DNA of 54,505 bases from JBHJGU01 sp050331475. Its GTDB lineage: Bacteria > Pseudomonadota > Alphaproteobacteria > Caulobacterales > Maricaulaceae. Shown in pieces: positions 25,541 through 35,003 of the stretch. The notes below the pieces were generated by a model. It saw only the letters and a program-made list of their open reading frames with translations, had not been told where the DNA came from and did not search any database. How positions within the stretch are numbered: the first letter of the stretch is position 1; each line of letters starts with the position of its first letter. The stretch covers positions 1 through 54,505 of the forward strand of contig JBHJGU010000090.1 of the NCBI GenBank assembly GCA_050331475.1, written 5' to 3'. Made by a program: the position numbers and the translations under genes.

Positions 25541-27532
25541 TTAAACGTCCAACGCCTCCACGAACGGCGCGCGGTCCTGGATGAAGGCGAAGCGCGCCTC
25601 GGGCTTGCGGCCCATCAGCGTTTCGACCAACGCGCCTGCATCGGCCTTCTTCTCCCGCGGCAGGGTGATGCGCGCGAGCATCCGGGCCTTGGGGTCCATG
25701 GTGGTGTCTTTGAGCTGGCGCGCCGGCATTTCGCCTAGGCCCTTAAAGCGGCTGATCTCGACCTTGCCGCCTCCTTTGAATTGGGTCTTAAGCAGCTCGT
25801 CCTTGTGCGCGTCGTCGCGCGCATAGGCCACCTCGCCGCCCTTGGCGATGCGGTAAAGCGGGGGCAAGGCCATATAGAGCCGGCCGGCTTCTATGAGCGC
25901 GGGCATGGCTTGGTGGAAGAAGGTCACCAGAAGGGCGGCGATATGCGCGCCGTCCACATCCGCGTCGGTCATGATAATCACCCGCTCATAGCGCAGGTCT
26001 TCAAGCTTAAACGCCGAACCGGTCCCACAGCCCAACGCCAGGGTAACGTCCCGGATCTCTTGGTTCTTAGCGATCTTTTCGCCGGTCGCACTGGCCACGT
26101 TGAGGATTTTACCGCGCAAAGCCAACACCGCTTGGGTCTCGCGATTGCGCGCTTGTTTGGCCGAGCCGCCCGCGGAATCCCCCTCCACCAGGAACACTTC
26201 CGTGCCGTCCGCCGATTTCCGCGAACAGTCCACCAGCTTGCCAGGCAGGCGCAGCTTTCGGGTGGCGGATTGGCGTTTAACCTCCCGCTCGCGGCGGCGC
26301 TTGAGCCGGTCTTCGGCGCGCTCAATGACAAACTCCAAAAGCTTGTCAGCTTCCTTGGGCGCCGCCGCGAGCCAATGGTCGAACGCGTCGCGAACGGCTT
26401 GGTCGACCAACCGGGCGGCTTCTGGGCTGGACAGTCGCTCCTTGGTTTGGCCCTGGAATTCCGGGTCGTGGATGAAGACCGAGATCAGCGCGCCGGCCCC
26501 GGCCATCACATCGTCCCCAGTGATTTGAGCGGCTTTCTTATTACCCGTGAGCTCGCCATAAGCCCGCAGCCCGCGTAAGAGCGCGCCGCGCAAACCCTGC
26601 TCATGGGTTCCGCCTTCGGGCGTGGGCACGGTGTTACAATAGGAGCGCACAAAGCCGTCCGCTTCGCCAAAGCCTGCGCCGGTCCATTGGATCGCCCACT
26701 CGACCCGGCCCGGGCCCTCGGCGGCCTTGTAGGTTCCGGTGAAGGCGTCTGCGGTGATGGTGGCGCGCTCGGCGAAGAGTTCCTGAAGGTAATCCGCCAA
26801 GCCGTTGGGAAAGCGCAAGACCGCCGTCTCGGGGATGTCGCCGGTCAGCTTTTCCGCCGCGCAGCGCCATCGGATCTCAACGCCCGAATGCAGATACGCT
26901 TTGGACCGGGCCATCGCGAACAGGCGGGCGGCCTTGAACGCCGCCTTGGGCCCGAAAATCTCAGCGTCCGGGTGAAAACTCACCTTCGTGCCGCGCCGGT
27001 TGGGCGCAGGACCCAGGGTCTCGAGCGATCCCAACGCGGCACCTTGGGAAAAGCGTTGCCGGTACAGCGTCTTACCGCGGGCCACCTCCACATCCACCCG
27101 GTCGCATAACGCGTTGACCACCGAGACGCCGACCCCGTGCAGCCCACCGGAGGTTTGATAGGCCTTGTCGGAAAATTTGCCCCCCGCGTGGAGTGTGGTC
27201 ATCACCACTTCGAGCGCTGATTTGCCCGGATATTTCGGGTGCGGGTCGATGGGAATGCCCCGGCCATTGTCTGTCACGCTCAGCGCGCCGTCCGCCTCCA
27301 GCGCCACTTCGATGCGATCGGCATGTCCGGCGACCGCCTCGTCCATGGCGTTGTCGAGCACTTCGGCGAAGAGGTGGTGGAGCGCCCGCTCATCGGTGCC
27401 GCCAATATACATGCCCGGCCGACGCCGCACGGGCTCCAGGCCTTCGAGCACTTCGATCGCCGCTGCGCCATAGTCATTTTCGGCTTTCGAGGCGTCGCCG
27501 GCGAATAGATCGGATTTGGACGGGGCGGCCAT
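25541..27532 (-). CDS. parE: DNA topoisomerase IV subunit B
   Basis: A protein of 663 residues. GHKL ATPase with VRRRPGMYIGGTDE, DNAMDEAVAGHAD, DNGRGIPID and SGGLHGVGVSVVNAL. Transducer domain, then TOPRIM with VEGDSAGGSAKQARNR and DADVDGAHI. The length and the EGDSAGGSA..RNRETQ wording fit ParE rather than GyrB. With ParC it unlinks daughter chromosomes. ATG 27532 has AAGGAG 10 bases upstream; the GTG at 27559 is the alternative. parC is not in the window. Confidence 0.95.
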   Translation of the reverse strand: MAAPSKSDLFAGDASKAENDYGAAAIEVLEGLEPVRRRPGMYIGGTDERALHHLFAEVLDNAMDEAVAGHADRIEVALEADGALSVTDNGRGIPIDPHPKYPGKSALEVVMTTLHAGGKFSDKAYQTSGGLHGVGVSVVNALCDRVDVEVARGKTLYRQRFSQGAALGSLETLGPAPNRRGTKVSFHPDAEIFGPKAAFKAARLFAMARSKAYLHSGVEIRWRCAAEKLTGDIPETAVLRFPNGLADYLQELFAERATITADAFTGTYKAAEGPGRVEWAIQWTGAGFGEADGFVRSYCNTVPTPEGGTHEQGLRGALLRGLRAYGELTGNKKAAQITGDDVMAGAGALISVFIHDPEFQGQTKERLSSPEAARLVDQAVRDAFDHWLAAAPKEADKLLEFVIERAEDRLKRRREREVKRQSATRKLRLPGKLVDCSRKSADGTEVFLVEGDSAGGSAKQARNRETQAVLALRGKILNVASATGEKIAKNQEIRDVTLALGCGTGSAFKLEDLRYERVIIMTDADVDGAHIAALLVTFFHQAMPALIEAGRLYMALPPLYRIAKGGEVAYARDDAHKDELLKTQFKGGGKVEISRFKGLGEMPARQLKDTTMDPKARMLARITLPREKKADAGALVETLMGRKPEARFAFIQDRAPFVEALDV

Positions 27533-27626
27533 GGGGGCGCTCTCCTTTGGGGGAATCACTTATGCGATCCCCTAACATAGGCGAACAGGACCCGTGCGCG
27601 CAGCGCTTCGCGTGGAGGAGACCGCT

Positions 27627-27920
27627 TTACGCCGCGACGATGGGGGTGATCTCGACCATGTTCGCCGCCGCGTCCTGGGCGGTGTCTAAATCGAAGCGCA
27701 ATTGCAGGTTTAACCAAAATTCCGGGCTGGTGCGCAAAGCGCGCGCCAAACGCAAGGCCGTATCCGGGGTCACCGAGGCTTGGCCGCGCATCAACCGTGT
27801 CACCCGGTTGGTGGGCACGTGGATGGCGCGCGCCAAATGCGCCGCGCTCACGCCCAACGGCTCAAGAAACTCCTTACCCAGGATCTCGCCGGGGTGGATC
27901 GGATCATAAGGTGGGTTCAT
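27627..27920 (-). CDS. higA: HigA-type antitoxin (XRE family), apparently orphan
   Basis: Ninety-seven residues. HPGEILGKEFLEPLGVSAAHLARAI, TNRVTRLMRGQASVTPDTALRLARAL and PEFWLNLQLRFDLDTA give the helix-turn-helix and the hallmark of HigA/VapI antitoxins. In HigBA systems the toxin gene precedes higA. Here only about 140 bases separate it from glnA, too little for HigB (about 90 residues), and no HigB is seen elsewhere in the window. It may be a solitary regulator or a decayed system. Confidence 0.85.
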   Translation of the reverse strand: MNPPYDPIHPGEILGKEFLEPLGVSAAHLARAIHVPTNRVTRLMRGQASVTPDTALRLARALRTSPEFWLNLQLRFDLDTAQDAAANMVEITPIVAA

Positions 27921-27974
27921 GGCGGGTTCGAGCCTCGGGCTGCAACGCCAGATCGTTGTACGCCTTGCGCGGCG

Positions 27975-28008
27975 TAAAGAAAAGCCGACGCCCAACGGCG
28001 CCGGCTTT
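27975..28008 (-). terminator. Rho-independent terminator of glnA
   Basis: On the minus strand a 12-base stem (28008-27997 with 27992-27981, one mismatch) closes a four-base loop and is followed by a T-rich run (TTTTCTTT). It stands about 50 bases past the glnA stop. Confidence 0.85.
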
Positions 28009-28061
28009 GAAATCTTAGGGGTCGTCGGCGGCGATGCGCGCCGCCCGCGGACCGATCCAGA

Positions 28062-29465
28062 TTAGCACTTGTAGTAAAGCTCAAACTCCACCGGATGGGG
28101 GTGGGTTTCGAAGCGAACGACTTCTTCCATCTTCAAATCGATATAGCCGTCGATTTGATCATCATCGAACACGCCGCCTTTTTTCAGGAAGTCCCGATCA
28201 CTGTCCAAATGCTCCAAGGCTTGGCGCAAGTTCGACGCGACGGTCGGGATGTCTTTGAGCTCCTGGGGTGGCAGATCATAGAGGTCTTTGTCCATCGGAT
28301 CGCCGGGATGGATCTTATTCTCGATAGCGTCGAGCCCCGCCATGATCAGGGCCGTGAAGGTGAGGTAGGGGTTGCCGCCGGGGTCGGGGAACCGGGTCTC
28401 AATGCGCTTGCCCTTCGGCGAGGCGGAGTAGGGGATGCGCACCGAGGCCGAGCGGTTGCGCGCCGAATAGGCGAGCAGAACCGGCGCCTCAAAGCCCGGC
28501 ACCAAGCGCTTATACGAATTGGTGGTGGAATTGGCGAAGGCGTTGATCGCGCGGGCGTGCTTGATGACGCCGCCAATGTAGTAAAGGCAGGACTCCGACA
28601 GCCCCGCGTATTGATCGCCGGCGAAAAGCGGTTGGTCGCCCTTCCAGATCGACTGGTGCACGTGCATGCCCGAGCCATTGTCGTTCCACACGGGCTTGGG
28701 CATGAAGCTCGCGGACTTGCCATAGGCGGCGGCGACGTTTTGCACGATGTATTTATAAAGCTGCAAGCGGTCGGCCATCTGCACGAGCGTGGAGAATTTC
28801 ATGCCCAATTCATGCTGCGCCGGCGCCACCTCGTGGTGATGCTTCTCCGGCTCCAAGCCCAACTCAGTCATGACCGTGAGCATTTCCGAGCGCAGGTCTT
28901 GGCCGGAATCCACCGGCGGCGCCGGGAAATAGCCGCCCTTCGGACCGGGGCGGTGCCCCAGATTGCCGCCCTCATACTCAGAGCCGGAATTGTGCGGGCT
29001 TTCCACCGAGTCCAGCCGATAGCCGGTGTCGTTCTGCTCGGTCGTCCAACGCACGTCGTCAAAGACGAAGAACTCCGCCTCGGGGCCGAAAAACGCTTTG
29101 TCGCCAACCCCCGTGGAGGCGAGGTAAGTTTCGGCCTTTTTCGCCGACGTGCGCGGGTCCCGATTATACGGCGCGCCAGTGGTTGGATCGAGAATGTCGC
29201 AGAACATGAACAAGGTGGTCTGCTGAAAAAACGGATCGATGTCCGCGGTGGCCGGATCCGGCATCATCGTCATGTCGGACTCATTGATCGCCTTCCAGCC
29301 GGCGATGGAGGAGCCGTCAAACATCACCCCGTCTTCGAAGAAGTCGTCGTCCACCATGGACACATCAAAGGTGACGTGTTGCAGTTTGCCCCGCGGGTCG
29401 GTGAACCGCAGATCGACGAATTTGACGTCTTCGTCCTTGATCGTTTTGAGCACAGCATCGGACAT
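28062..29465 (-). CDS. glnA: Glutamine synthetase type I
   Basis: A protein of 467 residues, the normal GSI length. Motifs: FDGSSIAGWKAINESDM, the ATP/metal site HQSIWK region with KPVWNDNGSGMHVHQS, PGFEAPVLLAYSARNRSASVRIP, and the adenylylation-site tyrosine in DKDLYDLPPQE. It makes glutamine from glutamate, ammonia and ATP. ATG 29465 with GAGGGG upstream is used; the frame open to 29612 is a non-family extension. It is 64 bases from glnB, the common glnB-glnA operon of alphaproteobacteria. Confidence 0.97.
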   Translation of the reverse strand: MSDAVLKTIKDEDVKFVDLRFTDPRGKLQHVTFDVSMVDDDFFEDGVMFDGSSIAGWKAINESDMTMMPDPATADIDPFFQQTTLFMFCDILDPTTGAPYNRDPRTSAKKAETYLASTGVGDKAFFGPEAEFFVFDDVRWTTEQNDTGYRLDSVESPHNSGSEYEGGNLGHRPGPKGGYFPAPPVDSGQDLRSEMLTVMTELGLEPEKHHHEVAPAQHELGMKFSTLVQMADRLQLYKYIVQNVAAAYGKSASFMPKPVWNDNGSGMHVHQSIWKGDQPLFAGDQYAGLSESCLYYIGGVIKHARAINAFANSTTNSYKRLVPGFEAPVLLAYSARNRSASVRIPYSASPKGKRIETRFPDPGGNPYLTFTALIMAGLDAIENKIHPGDPMDKDLYDLPPQELKDIPTVASNLRQALEHLDSDRDFLKKGGVFDDDQIDGYIDLKMEEVVRFETHPHPVEFELYYKC

Positions 29466-29529
29466 GGTCAGCGTTCCCCTCTTCGCTGCAAAACCGTCCG
29501 CGGACCGTCCGCGGCCAGCCAAAAAAGTG

Positions 29530-29868
29530 TTAAAGCGCGTCGCGATCGACTTCGTTGGTGCGGATACGCAGCGCGTGGTCAATGGCGGACACGAAAATCT
29601 TTCCGTCGCCAATGCGGCCGGTGCGCGCGGCTTGGGCGATCGCGTCCACCGCCGGCTCCACCTGTTCGTCGTTCAAAATGACTTCAATCTTCAGCTTCGG
29701 CAGAAAATCAACGACGTATTCGGCGCCGCGGTAGAGTTCAGTATGGCCCTTTTGTCGACCGAACCCCTTCGCTTCGATCACGGTCAGGCCTTGAACGCCC
29801 ACTTCGTGAAGCGCTTCCTTCACGTCGTCGAGCTTAAACGGCTTAATCACGGCTTCGATTTTCTTCAT
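29530..29868 (-). CDS. glnB: Nitrogen regulatory protein P-II
   Basis: A protein of 112 residues, standard length. MKKIEAVIKPFKLDDVKEAL start, T-loop with the uridylylation tyrosine in HTELYRGAEYVVDF, and GRIGDGKIFV. It signals 2-oxoglutarate and ATP/ADP state and controls glutamine synthetase. ATG 29868 begins exactly at the family start. I found no clear sigma-54 promoter upstream. Confidence 0.97.
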   Translation of the reverse strand: MKKIEAVIKPFKLDDVKEALHEVGVQGLTVIEAKGFGRQKGHTELYRGAEYVVDFLPKLKIEVILNDEQVEPAVDAIAQAARTGRIGDGKIFVSAIDHALRIRTNEVDRDAL

Positions 29869-30011
29869 GGGCGGCTCGCCATACTGCGCAAACGCCGCGC
29901 TCCAAAACACGGCAATGACAGACTAACGATGTTTTCGGCCCTGCGAAAAGCGGTTCAGCGCGTTTTTGTGCGCTGCGGGCTGCATGCCGAACCCGTCCAA
30001 GGGGCTGCGCG

Positions 30012-31496
30012 ATGAGCCGACTGGTTTTGACGCCCGCTCAGATGCGCGCCCATGAGGCGCGCGCCGTCGCCGCGGGCGCGGACCTTTATGACTTAATGCG
30101 CCGGGCGGGGACGGGCGCCGCCCATGATCTGATGCGCCGATACGCGCCCCGTCCCACGCTCATGCTCGCCGGGCCGGGCAATAATGGCGGGGACGGCGTC
30201 GTGGTCGCCCACGTCTTGGCCCAGGCCGGTTGGCCGGTTCGGCTGACGCGCCTGGGCGCGGCGGCGGTGACAGCCGAACCTGCGCGCCAAGCCTGGGCGA
30301 TGGCGTCTCAACCGGTTGAGCCGGCCGATCCACGCGCTTTAGGGACGCCCGCGCTGATCGTGGACGCGCTCTTCGGCGCTGGGCTCAATTGCGGCTTGAG
30401 CGGGGAGGCGGCGGCTTTGGCAGACGCGGTTAACGCGTCCGACGCCGTCCGCGTCGCGCTGGACTTGCCCAGCGGCTGGGATGGGTTAAGCGCGAGAGCG
30501 GATGGTCCCGCAGTGCGCGCGGACCTCACCTACGCCTTTGGCGCGTTCAAGCCAGCCCATGTCTTGGAGCCGGCCGCAAGCGCCTGCGGTGACAGTGTTG
30601 TGATCGACATTGGGACGCCGGACGACGATCTAACCGAAGCCGATGTCTCCGCCCGGATGAACCATCCCGCGCTTTGGGTTAAGCGTTGGCCCCGGCCGGA
30701 CGCGGTGAGCCACAAGCACAATCGCGGCCGGTTGGGCGTGCTCAGTGGGCCGCCGGGCGCCACCGGGGCCGCGCGGCTCGCGGCGTTGGCCGGTCAACGG
30801 ATCGGTGCGGGCTGGACGGCGCTCTTTGGCTCTGAAGACGCCATCGCGGACTGCGCGGGCCACATGACCAGCATACTCACACGCACAGCGCTCGATCCGG
30901 CTGAAATCGTCCGCGTGACGGAAGGCTATGACGCCGTGGTCATCGGCCCGGGCGCCGGGGTCGGGCCGTCTTTGCGCGAGACGGTGGTGGCGCTTAAACA
31001 GGCCGGGCGACGTCTGGTCGTGGACGCCGACGCGCTAACCGCCTTCCAGGACGCCCCCGATGCGTTGTTCGCGGTCATGGAGCCCTGCGATGTGCTCACC
31101 CCGCATCAAGGCGAGTTTGACCGGCTGTTCCCGGACCTGAGGCGAACGATGGCCAACTAGATCGAGGCGGCGAGAATGGCGGCGCGCCGCGCGGGCGCCG
31201 TCGTCGTGCTTAAGGGCGCGGATACGGTGATCGCTGCGCCAGACGGAGGGGCGTTGGTGAACCGGCGCACGAGTCCGTGGCTCGCCAGCGCGGGGACGGG
31301 CGATTTGCTCGCCGGCTTTCTCGGTGGCCTGCTGGCGCAAGCCATGCCGAGCTTTGACGCCGCCGCCGGCGCGGTTTGGCTGCATGGCGACATTGCGCGG
31401 CGCTTTGGCCCCGGCCTGATCGCCGAAGATTTGCTCGACGGCGCGCCCGCAGCGCTAGACCGATTATTGTCCCGGCCCGGTTCGAGCGGGGCTTAG
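30012..31496 (+). pseudogene. nnr: Bifunctional NAD(P)HX epimerase/dehydratase interrupted by in-frame TAG
   Basis: The reading frame runs 494 codons but has TAG at 31158-31160. The first part holds the epimerase domain (LTPAQMRAHEARA, GPGNNGGDGVVVAHVLAQAG, DLPSGWDG) and the start of the ADP-dependent dehydratase (KHNRGRLGVLSGPPGATGAARLA, DADALTAF, LTPHQGEFDRLFPD). After the stop, in the same frame, come GAVVVLKGADTVIAAPDG and the catalytic ASAGTGDLLAGFLGGLLAQ. The natural product would keep the epimerase but lack the dehydratase active site. The full protein repairs hydrated NADH/NADPH. The change looks like a Lys codon to TAG. Sequence error is the alternative. Confidence 0.85.
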
Positions 31497-31583
31497 GGCT
31501 GGAGCCCAGCGGGCGCTCGGCCCATATTGCCAGCCACATTGACGCGGCGCAGGTCGCGCGCAAGCGGCTGAGGCGTAGCGGAC

Positions 31584-32954
31584 ATGGCGGGGACTTCGAA
31601 ACGGGACTTAACCGAGGGCTCCGCGCCGGGCCATTTGCTGCGCTTGGCCTGGCCCATGAGCTTGGGCATTGCGGCGTTCCTGTCGGTGAACCTTGTTGAC
31701 ACGTTTTTCATCGCCCAATTAGGCGAGGCGCAATTGGCCGCCGTGGCGTTCTGTTTTCCCGTGGTGATGTCGGTCTCCAGCCTGTCGATCGGGCTAGGCG
31801 CGGGCGCGGTGTCGGTGGTGGCGCGCGCCGCCGGGGCGGGGGACCGGGCGAAGGTGCGCGCGCTCTCGACCGACGCGTTCCTGCTGACGGTTGTTTTGGT
31901 CGCGCTCATCTCGGCGGTGGGTTTTTTGACCATCGAGCCGCTGTTTCGGTTTCTGCGCGCGGGCGACACGCTCATGCCCTACATCCGCGATTACATGCAG
32001 ATTTGGTTCGCCGGAACCTTGTTTCTCATGGCGCCGATGGTGGCGAACAACCTCCTGCGCGCGCTCGGCGACTCCCTGGCGCCCAGCCTAATCATGATCG
32101 GCGGCGCGGCCGTCAATCTAATCCTCGATCCGGTTTTTATTTTCGGTTGGGGGGCCTTTCCCCGGCTCGAAGTGCAAGGCGCCGCGCTGGCCACTTTGAT
32201 CGCCAACGGCGTTTCGCTGGTCTTTGCGGGCTTTTTGGTGTTCGGCCGGGAGCGCTTGTTGAGCTTGGAGGCGCGCAGTTGGGCGGATCGGTTGGCGTCT
32301 TGGAGGTCGGTGGCTCGGGTGGGCTTGCCGGCTGCGGGCTCCAACGCCGCTAACCCCATCGCCATGACGGCGGCCACCGCGGGCGTTGCTTATGCCGGGG
32401 AACAATTCGGTCCGGGCCAGGGCGCGCTCGCGGTCGCGGGCTTTGGCGTCGCCACGCGGTTAGAGTTCTTCGCCGCCGTCCCTTTGCTCGCCCTCTCCGC
32501 CGCTATTGGTCCGCTGACCGGGCAGAACGGCGGGGCGGGGCGCACCGAGCGGGTGCGCCAAGCGTTCCTGAGCTGCTTTGGCTTTGCGGCGGGGTGGAGC
32601 GTATTAGTCGCGCTCGCCTTTTGGGGCTTTGGCGAGGGACTGGCGCGTCAGTTTAGCGATGCGGAGCGGACGTTGACCGTCGCGGGGCTCTATCTTGCGC
32701 TCGTGCCCGTCACGCTGGCGGGTTATGGCGTGGTGATCACCGCCTCCGCCGGGTTCAACGCTTTGGGCCGGCCGTGGCCCGGGCTCGCGATGACCTTGAG
32801 CCGATCGTTTGTGCTTTATGCGCCCGGGGTCTGGATTGGCGGGACGATTGCTGGACCCGTAGGCGCGTTTGCCGGCGTGGCGCTGGCCAATGTGCTCGCC
32901 GGGTTGGGGGCGCTGGCCTGGACCTTGCGAGCGGACATGACGGCGCGGCGATAG
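31584..32954 (+). CDS. MATE-family multidrug/Na+ efflux transporter
   Basis: A protein of 456 residues with about 12 membrane segments and two related halves. N-lobe LLRLAWPMSLGIAAFLSVNLVDTFFIAQLG and the corresponding C-lobe begin the repeats. NLILDPVFIFGWG is a typical MATE segment. Such carriers export drugs or metabolites against Na+ or H+. GAGG stands about 10 bases before ATG 31584. The substrate cannot be read. The gene stands alone between the nnr pseudogene and tRNA-Leu. Confidence 0.92.
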   Translation: MAGTSKRDLTEGSAPGHLLRLAWPMSLGIAAFLSVNLVDTFFIAQLGEAQLAAVAFCFPVVMSVSSLSIGLGAGAVSVVARAAGAGDRAKVRALSTDAFLLTVVLVALISAVGFLTIEPLFRFLRAGDTLMPYIRDYMQIWFAGTLFLMAPMVANNLLRALGDSLAPSLIMIGGAAVNLILDPVFIFGWGAFPRLEVQGAALATLIANGVSLVFAGFLVFGRERLLSLEARSWADRLASWRSVARVGLPAAGSNAANPIAMTAATAGVAYAGEQFGPGQGALAVAGFGVATRLEFFAAVPLLALSAAIGPLTGQNGGAGRTERVRQAFLSCFGFAAGWSVLVALAFWGFGEGLARQFSDAERTLTVAGLYLALVPVTLAGYGVVITASAGFNALGRPWPGLAMTLSRSFVLYAPGVWIGGTIAGPVGAFAGVALANVLAGLGALAWTLRADMTARR

Positions 32955-33081
32955 ACGTGAGCTGCATTCGCAGCCCGCCATCGCTGGCGAGGGGGGGTGC
33001 CGTTTAAGCGGAGCCCATTGACATCGCCGCAGCGCCGCGTGGGTTTGCGCCAACGCGCGAAGCCGCTAAAACCGGGATTAG

Positions 33082-33166
33082 GCGGATGTGGCGGAACTGG
33101 TAGACGCACTAGATTTAGGTTCTAGCGGGGAGACCCGTGGGGGTTCGAGTCCCTCCATCCGCACCA
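33082..33166 (+). tRNA. tRNA-Leu (anticodon TAG), CCA encoded
   Basis: Acceptor GCGGATG/CATCCGC, discriminator A with encoded CCA, D-arm with GGTAGACGC, anticodon stem CTAGA/TCTAG around loop TTTAGGT (anticodon TAG), a long variable arm (class II) and T-loop GTTCGAGTC. Confidence 0.97.
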
Positions 33167-33207
33167 GGCCTTCCAGAGATTCCGTTCCTAATAACGTTGG
33201 TCTCAGT

Positions 33208-34371
33208 TCAAAGAGGGTCGCCGGAGCGCACGTCGCGCCAGTGCGATCCATCCGAGTAAATCAGCGTCGCTCCGCCCGGCGCATCGTCGCTAAACAGAAT
33301 TTGGCCCGCGGGCAAGGGCGTGGGCAAGTCGGTGATCGACGCAGCGCCAACGCGCACCGGCCCCGCGACATCCAAAAGCGCTTGCGGTGAGCTGGTCCCT
33401 ACGCCAAGTCGACCATGAAACGCGGCCAAAAAGCTATTGCCATTGCCGGCCAGCCGCGCGTTCGGCGCCGCCGATCCGTCGCCGACATGAACGTCGAAAC
33501 GGACCGAGCCGGTGGTCTGCGTCGCCCGGAAAAAGCGGAAAAAAGCGTCGCCCGCGCCGTCCAAAGGTTGGGGGTTGAAATCAATCAGCGCGGCGCCCGC
33601 GGCGCTCACATGGTTGAATTGGGTCTGGCTGGCTTGGGTGTTTACGAGATCGAAATAGCTGTCCGCGGCCTCCTGCAAGCGCACACCGGCGTTCGAGCCG
33701 CGAATATGCAACTGCCGCTCGGGCTGCTCGTGGCCCAACGCGATCCAGCCTTGGTCGACCCCGCTGGCGGTGCGCACAGACAGCGCCGTCGCCCAGGTTT
33801 CGTCGTCGCCCGAGACCTTGAGGCTCAGATCGTCCACGCCCGCGAGACCTAACTCCGCACGCCCGGAAAACGCGGATTGAAAGACGAGCGAGGCGGTGTC
33901 GGCGCTTCCGACCTTGTTCACGGTTAGTCGGTGGTCCGCGGTGTCCGCGGTCAACAGCGTGCCGGGTCCGGAAACGACCAACGGCAACGTGGCGTCGGGC
34001 GCAGTGTTCACCCCCAGCCGGTCCGTCTTTTCCGTCGTCGAACTCAACCAGTCGGCGCCGTCATAGTGGAGAAACCGTCCGGTCTGGATGTTGAACACCA
34101 TCCATCCCGCGCTTGGCGGAAACACCCGCCACGCGCCGTCCTGGAACACCGCGACGGCGTTCGCGGACCCGCCCCACGCGGTTTCGGCCCCTGTGGGGAT
34201 CACGTGAGCCTCGCCCTCGGCTGGGTTGTCCGGTGGCCCAGCCCGGTCCGTGCTCACAACAGTCGTGCGCACCAGCGCGTCGAGCGCTCGAAGCGCCTCA
34301 TTGACCGTGACGTGTTTTTGCGCCTGGGCCGGCGCAAGATAGGGAAGATTGAGATTGGGGCTTCGGTCCAT
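33208..34371 (-). CDS. DUF2793 protein with tail-fibre-like C-terminus
   Basis: A protein of 387 residues. The first ~105 match the DUF2793 pattern (LPYLAPAQAQKHVTVNEALRALDALV, PAEGEAHVIPTGAETAWGG, FQDGAWRVFPPSAGWMVF), a module linked to alphaproteobacterial prophages and gene transfer agents. The rest is beta-rich and low in cysteine, ending with LGVGTSSPQALLDVAGPVRVG, the wording of phage tail-fibre/chaperone-linked repeats. GAGAGGA lies eight bases before the ATG. No other phage gene is nearby, so this is a remnant or a domesticated adhesin-like protein. It sits next to tRNA-Leu. Confidence 0.8.
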   Translation of the reverse strand: MDRSPNLNLPYLAPAQAQKHVTVNEALRALDALVRTTVVSTDRAGPPDNPAEGEAHVIPTGAETAWGGSANAVAVFQDGAWRVFPPSAGWMVFNIQTGRFLHYDGADWLSSTTEKTDRLGVNTAPDATLPLVVSGPGTLLTADTADHRLTVNKVGSADTASLVFQSAFSGRAELGLAGVDDLSLKVSGDDETWATALSVRTASGVDQGWIALGHEQPERQLHIRGSNAGVRLQEAADSYFDLVNTQASQTQFNHVSAAGAALIDFNPQPLDGAGDAFFRFFRATQTTGSVRFDVHVGDGSAAPNARLAGNGNSFLAAFHGRLGVGTSSPQALLDVAGPVRVGAASITDLPTPLPAGQILFSDDAPGGATLIYSDGSHWRDVRSGDPL

Positions 34372-34615
34372 GGCGGGGTCCTCTCTGGCGGCGGCCAGTT
34401 TAGGACCCCGGCGGCGCTGCGAGGATAAGTCGCCTCACGCAAGCCTCGGCGAAAAACGCCGAAATCAGCATGTTGACTTGCCGCTACCAGCCGAAACGCG
34501 CGTCGTTTTGGATGATCGCTGGAACGCGTCTAGGTTTGTAAGGATCGCGCGCGGTTTGCGCGGACCCCGAGGCTGACGGGCCAATCTAACGCGTCTGGAA
34601 CAGCCTTAAGGGGCT

Positions 34616-34867
34616 TCAGCCGTAAATCGTCAGGATCGCGCGCACTTTCCGTTCGAAATCCGGGTTATTCACGCACAAATCGTGGCGCTCATTGATCCAG
34701 GCCGGGGCCGTAATGACGTGGCGATTATAATTCTTGTCATAGAAAGCCGTTTTATCATCACGACAGCTTGTCCGCGAATGTTCGTCGCCGCGAGATAATC
34801 CGCGTACGCTACCCACAACTTTGTCGTCCAGCACCAAATAATCATCAAACGTAATTTGATAAGCCAT
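34616..34867 (-). CDS. Small hypothetical protein
   Basis: Eighty-three residues from ATG 34867, with a GTG one codon earlier. Composition is charged and Asp/Tyr-rich with two cysteines (RTSCRDD, HDLCVNN) and no signal or membrane segment. The gene is less GC-rich than its neighbours, which may mean recent acquisition. No family recognised and the ribosome site is weak. Confidence 0.45.
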   Translation of the reverse strand: MAYQITFDDYLVLDDKVVGSVRGLSRGDEHSRTSCRDDKTAFYDKNYNRHVITAPAWINERHDLCVNNPDFERKVRAILTIYG

Positions 34868-35003
34868 CACCAGCGCCCCGGCGGTTCGATTTAGAGATCT
34901 ACGACCAATAACATGGAGAGACCTCCGTGATTGTCCACCCTGAACGCCTTTCAGAACCGACAGGTATCATTGACAATCCGCAGGGCGGATCGCGGCGTTG
35001 CGA

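Noticed and set aside
27921..28061. Possible HigB remnant upstream of higA
   Set aside because: A short frame ends there, but it has none of the HigB C-terminal pattern and the space is too small.
28095..29681. 528-codon plus-strand frame across glnA
   Set aside because: Fully antisense to glutamine synthetase; composition is that of a shadow frame.
29869..30011. Sigma-54 promoter before glnB
   Set aside because: No GG/GC pair in the required arrangement could be found.
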